A DNA stretch of 64,000 bases, from NCBI RefSeq assembly GCF_036320965.1, contig NC_092287.1, positions 11,456,297 to 11,520,296 of the forward strand, in the 5' to 3' direction. Position numbers and translations under genes: made by a program. The stretch's first letter is position 1; every line of letters starts with the position of its first letter. The notes beneath the pieces are model-generated. The model made no database searches and had not been told where the DNA came from. It saw only the letters and a list, made by a program, of their open reading frames with translations. This document shows, piece by piece, positions 20,566 to 32,185 of this stretch. The stretch comes from Panulirus ornatus. Its lineage: Eukaryota; Arthropoda; Malacostraca; Decapoda; Palinuridae.

Positions 20566-20803
20566 TATATATTTCTTTCAAACTATTCGCCATTTCCCGC
20601 TTTAGTGAGGTAGCGTTAAGAACAGAGGACTGGGCCTTTGAGGGAATATACTCACCTGGCCCCCTTCTCTGTTCCTTCTTTTGGAAAATTAAAAAAAAAA
20701 TGATGAGAGGGAAGGATTTCCAGCCCCCCGCTCCCTTCCCTTTTAGTCGCCTTCTACGACACGTAGGGAACACGTGGGAAGTATTCTTTCTCCCCTATCC
20801 CCA
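20566..20803 (-). mobile_element. Short non-autonomous element S3
   Basis: Minus-strand S copy from the tail (CGCCATTTCCCGCTTTAGTG) to the head (TTCTCCCCTATCCCCAACA), where it meets the hairpin at 20804. Confidence 0.83.
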
Positions 20804-20826
20804 ACACATCCACCCTCCTCCGCACA

Positions 20827-20864
<38 letters not shown>

Positions 20865-20891
20865 ATTGTGCGGAGGAGGGTGGATGTGTTG
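20804..20891. repeat. LINE-fragment hairpin around (TA)n
   Basis: CACATCCACCCTCCTCCGCA (from 20804) and its reverse complement (about 20867-20888) flank a (TA)n core. Both arms are the same 28 nt or so of the LINE C-terminal coding region (VRRRVDVL); the right arm continues as LINE F. Confidence 0.88.
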
Positions 20892-21590
20892 GAAATGAGA
20901 TGTTTGAGGACAACATGTGGTGTGAGGTGGTTTGATCGAGTAAGTAATGAATGGGTAAGAGAGATATGTGGAAATAAAAAGAATGTGGTTGAGAGGGCAG
21001 AAGAGGGTGTATTCAAATAGTTTGGTCACATGGAGAGAATGAGTGAGGAAAGATTGGCAAAAAGGATATATGTGTCAGAGGTGGAGGGAACGAGAAGTGG
21101 GAGACCAAATAGGAGGTGGAAGGATGGAGTGAAAAAGGTTTTGAGCAATCGGGCCTGAACATATATGAGGGTAAGGCGTGCAAGGAATAGAGTGAATTGG
21201 AACGATGTGGTATAACGGGGTCGACGTGCTATCAGTGGATTGAACCAGGGCATGTGAAGCGTCTGGGGTAAACCATGGAATGTTTTGTAGGGCCTGGATA
21301 TGGAAAGGGAGCTGTGGTTTCGGTGCATTACACATGGCAGCTAGAGATGTGCGGCGGGGAGCGGCGGGAATGGATGAAGGCAGCATTCATGAATACGTAC
21401 ATGTGTATATATGTATATGTCTGTGTATGTATATGTATGTGTACATTTAAATGTATAGGTATGTATATGTGCGTGTGTGGGCGTTTATGTACATACATGC
21501 GTTTGTGGGTAGGTTGGGCCATTCTTTCGTCTGTTTCCATGTGCTACTTCGCTAACGCGGGAGACAGCAACAAAGTATAATAAATGAATA
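20862..21590 (+). mobile_element. RTE-like LINE copy F, 3' end only
   Basis: Starts at VRRRVDVLEMRCLRTTCGVR, includes VLK-like and RSGRPNRRWKDGVKK-equivalent blocks with small deletions, then the 3' UTR with an internal deletion and the tail GCGGGAGACAGCAACAAAG. The coding part is broken. Confidence 0.88.
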
Positions 21591-21596
21591 AAATAA

Positions 21597-21601
21597 CACA
21601 G

Positions 21602-21634
<33 letters not shown>

Positions 21635-21654
21635 CACACACACACATATCTATA

Positions 21655-21712
<58 letters not shown>
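21597..21712. repeat. (CA)n then (TA)n compound microsatellite
   Basis: Alternating CA, then TATC/TA, then TATG units. Confidence 0.97.
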
Positions 21713-21715
<3 letters not shown>

Positions 21716-23308
21716 GCGTGTATAAGTACTGGATAGCTTTAATGAGATGCCCTTGATTGGGGCCTCATGTTGTCTCAGCTAACTTAAAAAGTAAAAGTGT
21801 AGGAATGGATGCGTTTGTCATATGAAAACATATCCAGTGAAACTTCATCTCAGGTTTTATACTCCGGTCCGTGATTCGCCGTATCGGCTCCGCTCATAAG
21901 TAATAACATTATGAATTCCAGTGGAAATTTTTAAAAGATCAACACGTCCTAATATTAAGATTCTGAGATTAGCCTGTTTACAAAATTAGCTTATCATGGC
22001 AAGAGGCTAATGTGTATATACACTGATACTATGAAAGTATAAGTTGCTAGATTGAGAGATATCATGTAAGGATGGAATTGGAACTTATTTCTGGGTCTAT
22101 GACAATCGCATCCCTTCCTAACTAGTTTGGATACACTCTTTAGGGTTTCATCCCTATCTTTAGCTGTGATGAAATATTCCTGTGCCCCATGAAATAGCCC
22201 TATCTTTTCTTGTTATATTAATTTACAATAACTATCATCACTATGCGGACAACTCCACTTATTTATCTAATAATCCTGCATATTAATAAATAATTATTTA
22301 CGTCATCGTCGGACCGATTGGTAAAGTAAGACTTAATAGGACTGGATCTCTTGTATTACGACTTCAACTGTTTGCAAAAGGCGACTTATCGTACAACCAA
22401 CTCATTCAGTGTTACGAGCTGAACTGTGACATATATGAATTCGAGAGATGCGTTGGCAGCGCCAGAGTTTCGTCGTTTAACCACATCATTATGATAACAT
22501 TTACCCTTATAGAGTGAAAATGTTATCTCTTTGTGCACGATACACAACCTGACAGTGCTGGTGCAGTTTTATAAACCGACAATGATAAACTGGTAATTGC
22601 CCCAACAAAAGCGATCGCAAATAATAACTTTTTTCTTCCCTCCTACCCTCACATAAACGGGATGTGCATCAGCGTGTGGAAACAACCATTTTTTTTTTTC
22701 CGGGAAACTCTATAATAACTGGATAATTGGGAGCAACATTTAAGCCACTGGGTAATGACAGTCGTAAAAGTTACCCACCAGTTTTACACTTTTTTTTCTA
22801 ACTTATTCAAAAGAGATTGATTTTTAGCCGCAAAAATTAGCTAGTTTATTTCCCCAGCTCTATTCAAGGCTGGAACTGAGCCAAAGTCATTGAATTACGT
22901 AAAAAAAAGAGTCACACGATGAGGGAGCTGCCTGCAGTAGGCAAAACCAAGGTCCTTCTCAAATGTCTTGGGAGTAACAGTATAGCTGAAGTCCTCAAGG
23001 ACGTAACGCATAGTAAGAGTTGCCTTTGAACTATCTAATTCTACAGGAAGTGAGTACTTAGCGGTGCAGGATGTGGGGTGGGTGATGAGTCTCACGGTAG
23101 AACTCACAGAAGTGTCTGCTCAGTAATGGAAGGAAGGAAGGCAAACTCCCATAGGTATCTATAGCTTAGTTTGTGTCGGGTTGAAAGAATCGAGATGTCT
23201 CCTGATACCGTTTGTATAGCCCGATAGGGGGTTCATTTCAGTATAACATGGTAGATGGATCTCTTAGTGTCACAAGTCCATTGGATATAATTCTATAAAT
23301 CATTGGTC

Positions 23309-23310
<2 letters not shown>
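21713..23310. other. Mostly unique sequence
   Basis: No transposon match. Apart from the possible exon at 22895-23126 no coding signal was seen. Confidence 0.5.
22895..23126 (-). CDS. Possible single exon, function unrecognised
   Basis: On the minus strand a pyrimidine-rich stretch and GAGCAG acceptor-like site (about 23124-23129) precede an open frame reading ADTSVSSTVRLITHPTSC, then YSLPVELDSSKATLTMRYVL and ending in GFAYCRQLPHRVTLFFT. The composition is balanced and not low-complexity, unlike other short frames here. No domain was recognised and no convincing GT donor was found; the frame runs into a poly-T and stop. It could equally be chance. Confidence 0.22.

Positions 23311-23363
<53 letters not shown>
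23311..23363. repeat. (CT)n microsatellite
   Basis: Pure CT apart from one interruption near the end. Confidence 0.98.
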
Positions 23364-23366
<3 letters not shown>

Positions 23367-23890
23367 CTCTCTAAGCACATGCAGATGCGCTAAGGCTGAG
23401 GAGTTCATTCTTTCGTTTTTGGTATGATGGAATGAAGTAAGCATTGCAGTTGTTTTTCTTATAGTTTTCAAGTTGATCTCTTCCTAAACTAAGGCCTAAG
23501 ACTGATCCTACGTTACGTTACCTAAAAAAAAGAGATACAAAAAATTCTGACATCTTTTGCACAGTTCTGTTTCGAAGTTCTTCCTTTCACTCTGACATTT
23601 GCTCAATGTGTGGGTACCAGATCGTGAGGGAAATGAGAACTTACATAAGCTTACTTTTCGACCCTAGTCAAGCGTTTGGGTCTTCTGTTTAGTACTACGC
23701 CCTTGGTTGAATAACGGGCCCATCTTTACACACACCACCACTACCACATCTCTGGCAGTTTCAGTAAAATTTGCTAAAACGGATAATAAAACTTTGATGA
23801 ATACAGGGAGAAGAAAGTTAATCAAAACTACAACTATATTGTGTTGGGAGTACACAGAAATGCCCCATCACAGTATATAAGGTATGGAAA

Positions 23891-23894
<4 letters not shown>
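23364..23894. other. Unique sequence, nothing recognised
   Basis: No repeat match or coding motif seen. Confidence 0.5.
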
Positions 23895-23962
<68 letters not shown>

Positions 23963-24056
23963 ATATATATATATATATTTATATATATACATATATATAT
24001 ATACATATATATACATATATACATATATATACATATATATATATACATATATATTT
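23895..24056. repeat. (TA)n/(TATACA)n microsatellite
   Basis: TA repeat grading into TATACA-type units, then a T-run. Confidence 0.97.

Positions 24057-24503
<447 letters not shown>

Positions 24504-24570
<67 letters not shown>
24504..24570. repeat. (TA)n microsatellite
   Basis: Pure TA. Confidence 0.97.
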
Positions 24571-24575
<5 letters not shown>

Positions 24576-24756
24576 TGAAGGTGAAATCGCAGTTCAGGAA
24601 TTCATGTAATTTCATCTAATATGTAGTATCTTTAAACATGCTGCACTTAACGTTTCGCAGAGACAATCCGCCCCATGAAGCGTAAACAATTCAGAAAGTT
24701 TTTTAAATCCGAACACCAACACAAAAATTCTCCCTCCCCTCTGCCATGCTATACTA

Positions 24757-24834
24757 CACACTGTTTATGGTTATCAATATTCTGTAAACCTCTCAGTTTG
24801 TGAAAGCCGAGAATGTTTAGAATATATTCATGTT

Positions 24835-24836
<2 letters not shown>
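24757..24836 (-). repeat. Unnamed dispersed repeat, copy 1
   Basis: Reverse complement of about 75 nt at 48535-48612 with scattered differences (shared ATTCTAAACAT, GCTTTCACAAA, TGAGAGGTTTA and AGAATATT blocks). The rest of the TA-bounded segment 24571-24838 has no match. Confidence 0.65.

Positions 24837-24838
<2 letters not shown>

Positions 24839-24884
<46 letters not shown>
24839..24884. repeat. (TA)n microsatellite
   Basis: Pure TA. Confidence 0.97.
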
Positions 24885-24887
<3 letters not shown>

Positions 24888-25127
24888 TTTTTCTTTCATA
24901 CTATTCGCCATCTTCCGCATTAGCGAGGTTGCGTTAAGAACAGAGGACTGGACCTTTGAGGGAATATCCTTACCTGGCCCCCTTCTCTGTCCCTTCTATT
25001 GGAAAATTAAAAAAACCGAGAGGGAAGGATTTCCAGCCCCCCCCGCTCCCTTCCCTTTTAGTCGCCTTCTACAACACACAGGGAATACGAGGGAAGTGTT
25101 CTTTCTCCCCTATCCCAGGGATAGTGT

Positions 25128-25128
<1 letters not shown>
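24885..25128 (-). mobile_element. Short element S6, full length
   Basis: Minus-strand copy with both head (CCCCTATCCCAGGGATA) and tail (CGCCATCTTCCGCATTAGCG); (TA)n on both sides. Confidence 0.86.

Positions 25129-25132
<4 letters not shown>

Positions 25133-25178
<46 letters not shown>
25133..25178. repeat. (TA)n microsatellite
   Basis: Pure TA between S6 and S7. Confidence 0.97.
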
Positions 25179-25181
<3 letters not shown>

Positions 25182-25307
25182 TTTCTTTTTCTTTCATACT
25201 ATTCGCCATTTCCCGCATTAGCGAGGTAGCGTTAAGAACAGAGGACTGGGCCTTAGAGGGAATATCCTCACCTGGCCCCCTTCGCTGTTCCTTCTTTTGG
25301 AAAAAAA

Positions 25308-25325
<18 letters not shown>
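25179..25325 (-). mobile_element. Short element S7, truncated at its A/T run
   Basis: Tail and middle are retained and the head is lost; it ends in a long A-run (its internal T-run on the element strand) joined to (TA)n. Confidence 0.82.

Positions 25326-25382
<57 letters not shown>
25326..25382. repeat. (TA)n microsatellite
   Basis: Pure TA between S7 and LINE G. Confidence 0.97.
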
Positions 25383-25386
<4 letters not shown>

Positions 25387-25837
25387 TATTTATTTATTTT
25401 GCTTTGTCGCTGTCTCCCGCATTTGCGAGGTAGCGCAAAGAAGCAGAAGGAAGAAATGGCCCAACCCACCCCCATACATATGTATATACACACACGTCCA
25501 CACACGCAAATATACATACCTATACATCTCAATGTACACATATATATACACACACAGACACATACATATATACCCATGCACACAATTCACACTGTCTGCC
25601 TTTATTCATTCCCATCGCCACCTCGCCACACATGGAATACCATCCCCCTCCCCCCTCGTGTGTGCGAGGTAGCGATAGGAAAAGATAACAAAGGCCACAT
25701 TCGTTCACACTGAGTCTCCAGCTGTCATGCAATAATGCCCGAAACCACAGCTCCCTTTCCACATCCAGGCCCCACACAACTTTCCATGGTTTACCCCCGA
25801 CGCTTCACATGCCCTGATTCAATCCACTGACAGCACG

Positions 25838-27080
25838 TCAACCCCGGTATACCACATCGATCCAATTCACTCTGTTCCTTGCCCGCCTTTCACCCTCCTG
25901 CATGTTCAGGCCCCGATCACTCAAAATCTTTTTCACTCCATCTTTCCACCTCCAATTTGGTCTCCCTCTTCTCCTCGTTCCCTCCACCTGCGACACATAT
26001 ATCCTCTTGGTCAATCTTTCCTCACTCATTCACTCCATGCGCCCAAACCATTTCAAAACACATTCTTCTGCTCTCTCAACCACGCTCTTTTTATTTCCAC
26101 ACATCTCTCTTACCCTTACATTACTTACTCGATCAAACCACCTCACACCACACATTGTCCTCAAACATCTCATTTCCAACACATCCACCCTCCTGCGCAC
26201 AACTCTATCCATAGCCCACGCCTCGCAACCATACAACATTGTTGGAACCACTATTCCTTCAAACATACCCATTTTTGCTTTCCGAGATAATGTTCTCGAC
26301 TTCCACACATTCTTCAAGGCTCCCAGGATTTTCGCCTCCTCCCCCACCCTATGATTCACTTCCGCTTCCATGGTTCCATCCACTGCCAGATCCACTCCCA
26401 GATATCTAAAACACTTTACTTCCTCCAGTTTTTCTTCATTCAAACTTACCTCCCAATTGACTTGACCCTCAACCCTACTGAACCTAATAACATTGCTCTT
26501 ATTCACATTTACTCTTAACTTTCTTCTTTCACACACTTTACCAAACTCGTCACCAGCTTCTGCAGTTTCTCACATGAATCAGCCACCAGCGCTGTATCAT
26601 CAGCGAACAACAACTGACTCACTTCCCAAGCTCTCTCATCCACAACAGACTTCATACTTGCCCCTCTTTCCAAAACTCTTGCATTCACCTCCCTAACAAC
26701 CCCATCCATAAACAAATTAAACAACCATGAAGACATCACACACCCCTGCCGCAAACCTACATTCACTGAGAAGCAATCATTTCCTCTCTTCCTACACGTA
26801 CACATGCCTTACATCCTCGATAAAAACTTTTCACTGCTTCTAACAACTTGCCTCCCACACCATATATTCTTAATACCTTCCACAGAGCATCTCTATCAAC
26901 TCTATCATATGCCTTCTCCAGATCCATAAATGCTACATACAAATCCACTTGCTTTTCTAAGTATTTCTCACATACATTCTTCAAAGCAAACACCTGATCC
27001 ACACATCCTCTACCACTTCTGAAACCACACTGCTCTTCCCCAATCTGATGCTCTGTACATGCCTTCACCCTCTCAATCAA
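25838..27080 (-). pseudogene. LINE G reverse transcriptase and C-terminus
   Basis: Frames 26763-27080 (FMDLEKAYDRVD), 26515-26805 (VGLRQGCVMSSWLFNLFMDG, LLFADDTALVAD), 26030-26536 (YLGVDLAVDGTMEAEV, YGCEAWAMD) and 25838-26029 (GRPNWRWKDGVKKIL, ends VVYRG). Single-base losses and one AGA-to-TGA change in the MERM block break it. Confidence 0.87.
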
Positions 27081-28507
27081 TAACCTCCATATAATTTACC
27101 AGGAATACTCAACAAACTTATACCTCTGTAATTTGAGCACTCACTCGTATCCCCTTTGCCTTTGTACAATGGCACTATGCACGCATTCCGCCAATCCTCA
27201 GGCACCTCACCATGAGTCATACATACATTAAATAACCTTACCAACCAGTCAACAGTAGAGTCACCCCCTTTTTTAATAGATTCCCCTACAATACCATCCA
27301 AACCTGCTGCCTTCCCGGCTTTCATCTTCCGCAAAGCTTTCACTACCTCTTCTCTGTTTACCAAATCATTTTCCCTAACCCTCTCACTTTGCACATCACC
27401 TCGACCAAAACAACTTATATCTGCCACTCTATCATCAAACACATTCAACAAATATTCAAAATACTCACTCCATCTCCTTCTCACATCACCACTACTTTTT
27501 ATCACCTCCCCATTAGCGCCCTTCACTGAAGTTCCCATTTGCTCCCTTGTCTTACGCACTTTATTTACCTCCTTCCAGAACATCTTTTTATTCTCCCTAA
27601 AATTTAATGATACTCTGTCACCCCAACTCTCGTTTGCCCTCTTTTTCACCTCTTGCACCTTTCTCTTGACCTCCTGTCTCTTTCTTTTATACATCTCCCA
27701 CTGATTTGCATTTTTTCCCTGCAAAAATCGTCCAAATGCGTCTCTCTTCTCTTTCACTAATAATCTTGCTTCTTCATCCCATCACTCACTACCCTTTCTA
27801 ATCAACCCACCTCCCACGCTTCTCATGCCACAAGCATCTTTTGCGCAGTCCATCACTGATTCCCTAAATACATCCCATTCCTCCCCCACTCCCCTTACTT
27901 CCATTGTTCTCACCTTTTTCCATTCTGTACTCAGTCTCTCCTGGTACTTCCTCACACAAGTCTCCTTCCCAAGCTCACTTACTCTCACCACCCTCTTCAC
28001 CCCAACATTCACTCTTCTTTTCTGAAAACCCATACAAATCTTCACCTTAGCCTCCACAAGATAATGATCAGACATCCCTCCAGTTGCACCTCTCAGCACA
28101 TTAATATCCAAAAGTCTCTCTTTCGCGCGCCTGTCAATTAACACGTAATCCAATAACGCTCTCTGGCCATCTCTCCTACTTACATACGTATACTTATGTA
28201 TATCTCGCTTTTTAAACCAGGTATTCCCAATCACCAGTCCTTTTTCAGCACATAAATCTACAAGCTCTTCACCATTTCCATTTACAACACTGAACACCCC
28301 ATGTATACCAATTATTCCCTCAACTGCCACATTACTCACCTTTGCATTCAAATCACCCATCACTATAACCCGGTCTTGTGCATCAAAACCACTAACACAC
28401 TCATTCAGCTGCTCCCAAAACACTTGCCTCTCATGATCTTTCTTCTCATGCCCAGGTGCATATGCACCAATAATCACCCATCTCTGTCCATCAATTTTCA
28501 GTTTTAC

Positions 28508-28511
<4 letters not shown>
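27077..28511 (-). pseudogene. LINE G endonuclease (partial), linker and RT N-terminus
   Basis: The frame 27782-28511 carries AYAPGHEKKDHERQVFW, VIVMGDLNAKVSNV, LDYVLIDRRAKERLLD and GGMSDHYLVEAKV; 27077-27757 carries SWGDRVSLNFRENKKMFWKE, KAGKAAGLDGIVGESIKKGG and DWRNACIVPLYKGKGD. A stop in the WWDEEV block (TGGGATG read as TGATGGG-type change near 27780) separates them. The endonuclease N-terminus is lost. Confidence 0.87.

Positions 28512-28581
<70 letters not shown>
28512..28581. repeat. (TA)n at the centre of the LINE G/H inverted pair
   Basis: Pure TA separating two 5'-truncated LINE ends that face each other. Confidence 0.97.
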
Positions 28582-28587
<6 letters not shown>

Positions 28588-28837
28588 ATCGTGAGTGAGC
28601 TTGAGAAGGAGACCTGTGTGAGGAAGTACCAGGAGAGACTGAGTACAGAATGGAAAAAGGTGAGAACAATGGAAGTAAGGGGAGTGGGGGAGGAATGCGA
28701 TGTATTTAGGGAATCAGTGATGGATTGCGCAAAAGATGCTTGTGGCATGAGAAGAGTGGGAGGTGTGTTGATTAGAAAGGGTAGTGAGTGGTGGGATGAA
28801 GAAGTAAGAGTATTAGTGAAAGAGAAGAGAGAGGCAT

Positions 28838-29461
28838 TTGGACGATTTTTTGCAGGGAAAAAATGCAATTGAGTGGGAGATGTATAAGAGAAAGAGACAG
28901 GAGGTCAAGAGAAAGGTGCAAGAGGTGAAAAAAAGGGCAAATGAGAGTTGGGGTGAGAGAGTACCATTAAACTTTAGGGAGAATAAAAAGATGTTCTGGA
29001 AGGAGGTAAATAAAGTGCGTAAGACAAGGGAGCAAATGGGAACTTCAGTGAAGGGCGCAAATGGGGAGGTGATAACAAGTAGTGGTGATGTGAGAAGGAG
29101 ATGGAGTGAGTATTTTGAAGGTTTGTTGAATGTGTTTGATGATAGAGTGGCAGATATAGGGTGTTTTGGTCGAGGTGGTGTGCAAAGTGAGAGGGTTAGG
29201 GAAAATGATTTGGTAAACAGAGAAGAGGTAGTGAAAGCTTTGCGGAAGATGAAAGCCGGCAAGGCAGCAGGTTTGGATGGTATTGCAGTGGAATTTATTA
29301 AAAAAGGGGGTGACTGTATTGTTGACTGGTTGGTAAGGTTATTTAATGTATGTATGACTCATGGTGAGGTGCCTGAGGATTGGCGGAATGCGTGCATAGT
29401 ACCATTGTACAAAGGCAAAGGGGATAAGAGTGAGTGTTCAAATTACAGAGGTATTAGTTAG
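28838..29461 (+). pseudogene. LINE H linker and RT N-terminal part, ended by one nonsense change
   Basis: Open 207 codons: linker (SWGERVPLNFRENKKMFWKE), KAGKAAGLDGIAVEFIKKGG, DWRNACIVPLYKGKGDKSEC and YRGIS, then TAG where sister copies read TTG of SLLSIPGK. The frame continues in phase after the stop, so this is a single point lesion. Confidence 0.9.
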
Positions 29462-30739
29462 TTGAGTATTCCTGGTAAATTATATGGGAGGGTATTGATT
29501 GAGAGGGTGAAGGCATGTACAGAGCATCAGATTGGGGAAGAGCAGTGTGGTTTCAGAAGTGGTAGAGGATGTGTGGATCAGGTGTTTGCTTTGAAGAATG
29601 TATGTGAGAAATACTTAGAAAAGCAAATGGATTTGTATGTAGCATTTATGGATCTGGAGAAGGCATATGATAGAGTTGATAGAGATGCTCTGTGGAAGGT
29701 ATTAAGAATATATGGTGTGGGAGGAAAGTTGTTAGAAACAGTGAAAAGTTTTTATCGAGGATGTGAGGCATGTGTACGTGTAGGAAGAGAGGAAAGTGAT
29801 TGCTTCTCAGTGAATGTACGTTTGGGGCAGGGGTGTGTGATGTCTCCATGGTTGTTTAATTTGTTTATGGATGGGGTTGTTAGGGAGGTAAATGCAAGAG
29901 TTTTGGAAAGAGGGGCAAGTATGAAGTCTGTTGGGGATGAGAGAGCTTGGGAAGTGAGTCAGTTGTTGTTCGCTGATGATACAGCGCTGGTGGCTGATTC
30001 ATGTGAGAAACTGCAGAAGCTGGTGACTGAGTTTGGAAAAGTGTGTGGAAGAAGAAAGTTAAGAGTAAATGTGAATAACAGCAAGGTTATTAGGTACAGT
30101 AGGGTTGAGGGTCAAGTCAATTGGGAGGTGAGTTTGAATGGAGAAAAATTGGAGGAAGTGAAGTGTTTTAGATATCTGGGAGTGGATCTGGCAGCGGATG
30201 GAACCATGGAAGCGGAAGTGGATCATAGGGTGGGGGAGGGGGTGAAAATCCTGGGGGCCTTGAAGAATGTGTGGAAGTCGAGAACATTATCTCGGAAAGC
30301 AAAAATGGGCATGTTTGAAGGAATAGTGGTTCCAACAATGTTGTATGGTTGCGAGGCGTGGGCTATGGATAGAGTTGTGCGCAGGAGGATGGATGTGCTG
30401 GAAATGAGATGTTTGAGGACAATGTGTGGTGTGAGGTGGTTTGATCGAGTGAGTAACGTAAGGGTAAGAGAGATGTGTGGAAATAAAAAGAGTGTGGTTG
30501 AGAGAGCAGAAGAGGGTGTTTTCAAGTGGTTTGGGCACATGGAGAGGATGAGTGAGGAAAGATTGACCAAGAGGATATATGTGTCGGAGGTGGAGGGAAC
30601 AAGGAGAAGAGGGAGACCAAATTGGAGGTGGAAAGATGGAGTGAAAAAGATTTTGTGTGATCGGGGCCTGAACATGCAGGAGGGTGAAAGGATGGCAAGG
30701 AATAGAGTGAATTGGAGCGATGTGGTATACCGGGGTTGA
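29462..30739 (+). CDS. LINE H RT palm to C-terminus, 425-codon frame
   Basis: Contiguous RT from SIPGKLYGRVLIERV through FMDLEKAYDRVD, VRLGQGCVMSPWLFNLFMDG, LLFADDTALVAD, YLGVDLAADGTMEAEV, YGCEAWAMD, VFKWFGHMERMSEERL and GRPNWRWKDGVKKIL, ending VVYRG at the subfamily's premature TGA. The usual GLRQG reads RLGQG. In phase with the preceding frame across the single TAG. Confidence 0.91.
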   Translation: MSIPGKLYGRVLIERVKACTEHQIGEEQCGFRSGRGCVDQVFALKNVCEKYLEKQMDLYVAFMDLEKAYDRVDRDALWKVLRIYGVGGKLLETVKSFYRGCEACVRVGREESDCFSVNVRLGQGCVMSPWLFNLFMDGVVREVNARVLERGASMKSVGDERAWEVSQLLFADDTALVADSCEKLQKLVTEFGKVCGRRKLRVNVNNSKVIRYSRVEGQVNWEVSLNGEKLEEVKCFRYLGVDLAADGTMEAEVDHRVGEGVKILGALKNVWKSRTLSRKAKMGMFEGIVVPTMLYGCEAWAMDRVVRRRMDVLEMRCLRTMCGVRWFDRVSNVRVREMCGNKKSVVERAEEGVFKWFGHMERMSEERLTKRIYVSEVEGTRRRGRPNWRWKDGVKKILCDRGLNMQEGERMARNRVNWSDVVYRG

Positions 30740-30945
30740 CGTGCTGTCAGTGGATTGAAGCAAGGCATGTGAAGCGTCTGGGGTAAACCATGGAAAGCTG
30801 TGTAGGTATGTATATTTTCGTGTGTGGACGTATGTATATACATGTGTATGGGGGGGGGGGGTTGGGCCATTTCTTTCGTCTGTTTCCTTGCGCTACCTCG
30901 CAAACGCGGGAGACAGCGACAAAGTATAATAAAAAATAAAAATAT

Positions 30946-31975
30946 ATATCGTTACTGAGGCAGCCTTAGTAAAGGCATTCAGATGCCCGTGCTGTCTCAG
31001 CATTATATAAAGAACATGAATATTCACAACATTCTGCCATTCCTACAAAATTCTACGGTTATAACGCTAACCCTGCAGACCCTATAGTGAAAATGCTCAT
31101 ACTGTACATACTATAAGAACTCTGTTCATCGCTACAGTGGTTCTACCTCTCCCAAAGAGCTGTAGAGGAAAGGCATCGATTATCATCTTTTCTTGTACTG
31201 GACTCTGTAGTGAGTGCTATTCATACCGTCCACAAGACACGACTAGAAGATATCTAAGTTTGAAACGGGAGAAACCTTTTCCAAATGTAGACGAAATCTT
31301 TACCTAAAATAAAAAAATGATCTTTACCTGAAATAAGAACAAATCTTCACCGAAAATAAGAAGAGATCTTTTTCTAAACTAAGACAACATCCTTACCTAA
31401 AATAAGAAAAGATCTTTAGCTAAAATTAGAAAAAATCCTTTACCAAAAGCAGGCGAATATCATCTCCTCAAACATAATCACTTCAATTGAACGACAAAAC
31501 CTTGGCCTTAAGACAAAAGCTAGAACATATATAAAATAAAACAATATCTTTAACTTTATCATGAACTTTATCTTTCTTATGAACTTACATATTACGACTG
31601 AGCATACAACTTGCTGGAATAGTACCATCGCCGCCAAAAGCAACATAGCTAATGGGAAAACACATAACCTTGGAATTAGGTAGCAAATATTGCTAAGGAT
31701 TCTCGCTAGACCTTCAGCAGCGTCAGGCAGCAGCTTCCTCTCGCTCTGCTAGTTTATTGTCGGCGATGCAACGTATTGGATTAGCCACCTTGATCTCAGC
31801 TCAGGCTTTCAGCAAACTCCCTGCACTTGCCCTCATTAAGGCAGGAAAGTTAAGGAGACTAGAAAATCTAAAGATGGAAACAATCAGTTCGTTACGAGAT
31901 GTTTGGGGTACGTCCAGTCACACAGTGTATCATTCCAGTGCAGTGGGATGCTATAATAATGTCAAAAATAATATC
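30946..31975. other. Unique spacer between LINE H and I
   Basis: No gene recognised. A degraded second copy of this spacer appears at about 34440-35560. Confidence 0.7.
31294..31452. repeat. 23-nt tandem repeat, about 7 units
   Basis: Imperfect units of the type ATCTTTACCTAAAATAAGAA plus three bases, head to tail. Confidence 0.85.
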
Positions 31976-32117
31976 AATGATAATAATAATAATAATAATA
32001 ATAATGATAATAATAATAATGATAATAATAATAATAATAATGATAATAATAATGATAATAATATTAATATAATAACAATAATAAAAGTTGATTTAAGAAA
32101 AAAAATAATGATAATAA

Positions 32118-32183
<66 letters not shown>
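31976..32183. repeat. (AAT)n/(GATAAT)n then (TA)n
   Basis: Trinucleotide tract with GAT variants, a short unique piece, then TA leading directly into LINE I. Confidence 0.96.

Positions 32184-32185
<2 letters not shown>

Larger units (their letters stand above)
25383..28511 (-). mobile_element. RTE-like LINE copy G, truncated within endonuclease
   Basis: Minus strand. It starts at IWVKLK in the endonuclease directly against (TA)n (28512) and runs to a long-type 3' UTR and tail. It combines the premature TGA after VVYRG with the long 3' UTR, so it is intermediate between the two subfamilies. Confidence 0.93.
28583..30945 (+). mobile_element. RTE-like LINE copy H, 5'-truncated, short-UTR type
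   Basis: Starts at VSELEKETCVRKYQERL after the endonuclease and runs through the full RT and C-terminus to a short 3' UTR (30740-30945). Only two lesions interrupt the frame: an extra T near 28850 and a TTG-to-TAG stop at 29459. Confidence 0.94.

Noticed and set aside
31294..31452. Possible regulatory array of regularly spaced sites.
   Set aside because: It is a plain degenerate 23-nt tandem repeat with no recognisable binding motif.
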